Shown here: one piece after another, positions 60,850 to 64,000 of the stretch | Numbering within the stretch: position 1 is the first letter of the stretch | How the letters are laid out: the number at the start of each line of letters is the position of its first letter | Assembly (NCBI GenBank): GCA_963693365.1 | Contig: CAVNZM010000008.1 | Location: 1,178,001-1,242,000, forward strand | Source of the DNA: Amoebidium appalachense | Taxonomy: Eukaryota; Ichthyosporea | Direction of reading: 5' to 3' | DNA: 64,000 nt | The notes under the pieces: model-generated | The model's input: only the letters and a program-made list of their open reading frames with translations | Database searches by the model: none | What the model was told of the DNA's origin: nothing | Program-made: the position numbers and the translations under genes

Positions 60850-61295
60850 CAAGGACTCGGAGTACTGTGCGCCTTTGACCTCGTTCGACTGGAATGAGGG
60901 TGAGCCAGACCTGGTGGGCACCTCCAGTGTCGACACTACCTGCACCATCTGGCAGCTAGAGGTGTGTTGTGTTCCTGTTTTGTCCTATTTTGTTTGGTTG
61001 ATTGTTAAACGAACTATTTAGGACAATACTTCTTAAGCAGAGCTGAAGAAAGCCAAGGAGATGTGATAGATAATAGTGGTAGTTGGACCACATGTGTTTG
61101 GGCTCCTCCTCAACTCACCTAAGACAAACAGAGAAACAAATGGATTTTGTTTTCATTTCTGTGTAAAAATAACGGCAAATACAAGCAGGTCGTAGAAACC
61201 CGTCTTTACGAGATCTGAAACCACACCGTAACGGTATTTCTTTTGCCTCCAATTGTCTCCTTTTCCTTTCTTTCTTTCTATCTTCTTCTTCTCCT

Positions 61296-61341
<46 letters not shown>

Positions 61342-61675
61342 AGACACAACAGGTGCGCACACAGCTAATTGCACACGACAAGGAGGTGTACGACATTGCA
61401 TTTGCCCCCGGCAGCAACATATTTGTCAGTGTTGGGGCTGATGGGTCGGTACGGCAGTTTGACCTCAGGTGGGTGTGCACGGCCAAATAGAACATACATG
61501 CACAGGCACATGAATACACAAACGTGAACACACATGCACGCGCACCGAGGAACACATACATACTCACTTACTTACTGACTCCCCCACTCAGGTTCTCACA
61601 CTCGCTCACCCTTTCACTCGATCACACTTACACCTGAACCCACACGCACGGGCGTGGGAGCATACACATACCACG

Positions 61676-61723
<48 letters not shown>

Positions 61724-62783
61724 ATGGTGGTGGTGGTGACAGGCAGACGTGTATGGACGGTTTAGGGGGAGTTATGGGGGAGGTAATTGACAAAATCAAC
61801 GTGTGGGGGGCCACAGGAGTCTAGAGCATTCAAAGATCTTATACGAGGACCAGAGCGCACTGCTCAGAGTGGCCTGGAATAAAACCGACCCAAATTACAT
61901 AGGTAAGGTGCGGGTTGAGGGGGGGGGGGGGGGGGGCGGGTTGAGGGGGGGGGGGGGGGGGGTCTAAGCTTCTACTGCACATAGTGTATAGTGGTGACTG
62001 GTGACTGATATTCATTTCGGAGCCATCTTTTTCTCAATATTTGTTTGCTCTGAGGATGCATGTTTTTGACATGGGCGATATCTGGTGGGTGTGCAAGAAC
62101 AAGATAGATGTGGGTGGATGGATTGGGCACGCGAGAAAGGCATGGGGGGTGTGGGGGTGCATCTTAGGTATGGATGCACGGGTGCGTGGGGGAAACGAGG
62201 GTGGGGGGGGGGGGGGGGGGGGGGTCGGGTGTGTGTGTGTGTGTGTGTGCGTGCGTGTGTGTGTGTGTGTTTGCGTGTGTGCGTATTGATGTGTGTGTAA
62301 CTGATTGTACTGGTGGTAAGAGTGCTAGTGATGCGTTCACAGGGTCAAGAAATGTTTGGCCTTTACAAAAAGATAAGTGTGCTGATCAAGTAGGCCAGTG
62401 AAGCCGTGATGAGATGCCTTTTGCTGAAAGGAGATTGGAAAGGGGTGCTGTTGGATTGCTCAGATGATGTGACATGTTACATGCTGCATCTAATCAATCT
62501 GCCGCGCCTTTGCTACTCAGCCAATTACATTACCGCACTGCTTTTTTCCTTTATCCTACCCAGTGTGTTTTTTTTCTCCCTCTCTTACATTTTCCCTTCC
62601 CTGTGTTTACACGACACTAACCCCATGCCCCCCTGCAGCCACGCTGGCCATCGACAGTGACAAAGTAGTAGTGATAGATGTCAGGGGCCCACCCACACCC
62701 ATAGCTGAGCTGATAGGCCACCAGGCAACAGTAAATGGCTTGGACTGGGCTCCTCACTCAAGCCATGTGTGCTCCGCAGGTAA

Positions 62784-62817
<34 letters not shown>

Positions 62818-63559
62818 GGGGGGGGGGGAAGGGGAGGACCTGGGCTCTGGATGTGTGTGTGTGGTTGGTTGAGGGGGAGGGGGTGGAAGGAAGGGGGGGG
62901 GGGGGGGGGGAAGCTACGAATGTGCATGTGGATGGTTGCGTAATCACATGGATGTGGTGGTGGTGGTGTGGTGTGTGTTTGGGGGAAAGGGGCGTAGTGA
63001 GTGGTGTTTGTGGATGGTTGTGTACGTGAGTGGATGTGGTGATGGTGGTGGTGGTGTGTGTGTGTGTGTGTGTGTGTTTGGTGGTGGTGGTGGTGGGAGG
63101 GGGGGGGGAGGGGGGGGGTCCTTTTTACGTGGGCGGGTGGCTTGGGTGGGTGTTTCGGTGCGGAGGTGTTAGGGTTTTATAGACAGTTATCCTCGAATTC
63201 TTTGGTTTGTGTGTGTGTTTTTGGGGGCCGGGGAGGGGAAGGGGGGGAGAGGGAGGGGTTACATTTGCAAGCTTTGGTGGAAGGTTGGTTTTTGGGAGAA
63301 GGAAGTACGTTGATTGGATCCCAGATATATGGTCTGACCTCAGTATCTCATGTATGTTTTTCTTTTCTCCACAGGAGACGACAAGCAGGCGCTGATTTGG
63401 AATGTAGGGCGCAGCAGCAGTGAGCGCTATAGATCACCCATATTGACATACACAGCAGAGTCAGAGGTCAACCACATAAGATGGTGCCCCACAGCCACTG
63501 ATGCTGTCAACTGGGTGGCCATATGCTTTGCTAACAAGCTGCAGATACTGAGGGTGTAG
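58231..63559 (+). CDS. DCAF7: DCAF7 (WDR68/HAN11) WD40-repeat protein
   Basis: Eight exons in phase: 58231-58365, 59556-59660, 60023-60124, 60848-60961, 61344-61468, 61817-61902, 62639-62779, 63375-63559; 330 aa, against about 342 in animals. Diagnostic stretches: [13 protein letters not shown] near the start, [99 protein letters not shown], and LQILRV at the C-terminus. WDR68 is a WD40 adaptor that binds DYRK/HIPK kinases and serves as a DDB1-CUL4 substrate factor in animals; plants have the TTG1/AN11 relatives. Complete and apparently intact. The donor of exon 2 and the acceptors of exons 3 and 4 lie within GT or CA repeats. Confidence 0.95.
58341..58930 (+). repeat. 51-bp minisatellite of duplicated exon end and splice donor
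   Basis: About 12 units beginning TTTCATCGAGGAATATGCAA and continuing ACAAGGTGGGTG start at 58341, 58406, 58457, 58508, 58559, 58610, 58661, 58712, 58761, 58807, 58856 and 58888. The first unit is the true end of DCAF7 exon 1 (residues SFIEEYANK) with its donor; the rest are copies in intron 1. Most are exactly 51 bp apart and keep an open frame, while the later ones decay. A TGA in the exon's frame lies before copy 2. Confidence 0.92.
59100..60022. repeat. Poly-C, (AACCAC)n, poly-C/poly-G and (AC)n
   Basis: Poly-C at 59086-59120, AACCAC units at about 59137-59170, (GT)n at 59658-59690, poly-C then G at 59813-59878, and (AC)n at 59953-60020 that ends in the acceptor of DCAF7 exon 3. Confidence 0.9.
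60130..60846. repeat. Poly-C tracts and (AC)n in DCAF7 intron 3
   Basis: Poly-C at 60177-60193, 60271-60290 and 60482-60522, C/T-rich sequence to 60750, and (AC)n at 60777-60846 forming the acceptor of exon 4. A fragment of the poly(C)-tailed repeat, GCGTACTTCGTACCGTGTTC, lies at 60146-60165 in plus orientation and runs into poly-C at 60177. Confidence 0.88.
60140..60193 (+). mobile_element. Poly(C)-tailed repeat fragment, opposite strand
   Basis: GCGTACTTCGTACCGTGTTC then CGCATTCAAA then poly-C: the 3' end of the dispersed repeat, now in plus orientation, still with its C tail downstream. Orientation and tail move together, as expected of a real element. Confidence 0.5.
61299..61339 (+). 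repeat. Poly-T tract at DCAF7 exon 5 acceptor
   Basis: About 41 T directly before GCAG at the exon 5 start (61344). It is an extreme polypyrimidine tract and the only long poly-T in this gene. Confidence 0.9.
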
Positions 63560-64000
63560 GTCGGGAATATAGAGTTGATTTTTGGTCTCGATTTTGCTTG
63601 TTTATTCCTTGCTTAGGTGGTGGTGGTGGCTGGGAGCTTTTTTTTTTTTTTTTTTTTTCCCCTCGGGGGGGAGGGGGAGGGGGGGAGGGGGGGGGGGTCT
63701 GACGGGTGGTGTGTCTTGTTGACAAGTTTTTCTGAGCTAATATTAGTTGTGCTTTTTGGTTGATTGTGATTTGTGTATGGTAACGCAAGCTTTTATGTAC
63801 GGTGTGTGCATGGCGGCCGGGGGGGGGGGGGGGGGGGGGGGGATAATTTGTTATTTTGCGTTTTTTGAACAATAGGCCGGTAACCGTTGGTCTTGGCCGT
63901 ATGAGCAGGCTACTGTAGCTAGCTGGCACTAGCACCCTATTGGCTGAGGGGGGCAAATCCACGTGTTTGCTTTAACACGTGCCCCCATGCAGGCATGGCC
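63560..64000. other. 3' flank of DCAF7
   Basis: Starts at the DCAF7 stop. Contains a T run (63639-63658), G-rich sequence (63665-63698) and poly-G (63820-63841). No AATAAA close to the stop was seen, and no other gene. Confidence 0.55.

Overview
The window is nuclear DNA from an intron-rich eukaryote. The coding genes are cut into many short exons with GT/AG introns, and there are AATAAA-type poly(A) signals, a KDEL ER-retention tail, F-box/LRR and DCAF7 (WDR68) homologues, a non-LTR retrotransposon and a piggyBac-family transposase. Introns and intergenic DNA are extraordinarily rich in (GT/AC)n, (GA)n and pure poly-G/poly-C tracts, some over 40 bases. I cannot fix the lineage from the sequence alone; a unicellular or simple multicellular eukaryote with long, microsatellite-filled introns fits.

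Layout. 1-6.3 kb is intergenic. It holds poly-G/poly-C blocks and, at 3.2-4.8 kb, a curious unit: three tandem copies of a TATA-containing, promoter-like repeat, an AATAAA about 640 bp downstream, and clusters of a short AAGTATATCG motif in opposite orientations on each side. 6.4-7.3 kb (+) is a two-exon gene for an unrecognised 168-aa protein. 8.8-20.7 kb (-) is an 11-exon PP2C-type Ser/Thr phosphatase whose C-terminus carries two EF-hands; one of its introns holds a 555-bp foldback element with TTAA ends. 21.9-22.6 kb (-) is an intronless ORF of 234 aa with no recognised family. 22.6-30.4 kb is mostly repeats, with a decayed LINE fragment near 28 kb.

30.4-42.8 kb (-) is the most unusual gene: about 20 exons encoding a protein with a signal peptide, three tandem copies of a roughly 91-residue module full of Cys-Pro dipeptides (28 of 32 Cys are followed by Pro), and a C-terminal KDEL. 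It is an ER-lumenal Cys-Pro repeat protein of a family I do not recognise, built by exon-module duplication, two copies being nearly identical even in intron flanks.

43.7-49.5 kb is a 5'-truncated, broken LINE (-) whose ORF is split by about 2.9 kb carrying an intact piggyBac-like transposase ORF. 51.0-55.9 kb (-) is a six-exon F-box/leucine-rich-repeat protein (509 aa). 58.2-63.6 kb (+) is the complete eight-exon DCAF7/WDR68 orthologue (330 aa); its first intron begins with a 51-bp minisatellite in which every unit copies the end of exon 1 together with its splice donor.

A second theme is a dispersed short repeat whose oriented 3' end always runs into poly-C (several copies at 14.5, 29.4, 29.9 and 40.2 kb plus fragments), which looks like a poly(C)-tailed SINE-like family. 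The genes are not an operon or one pathway; they are independent housekeeping or regulatory genes in a repeat-rich segment. Exon models were joined by hand from splice consensus, reading phase and family conservation, and have not been tested against transcripts.
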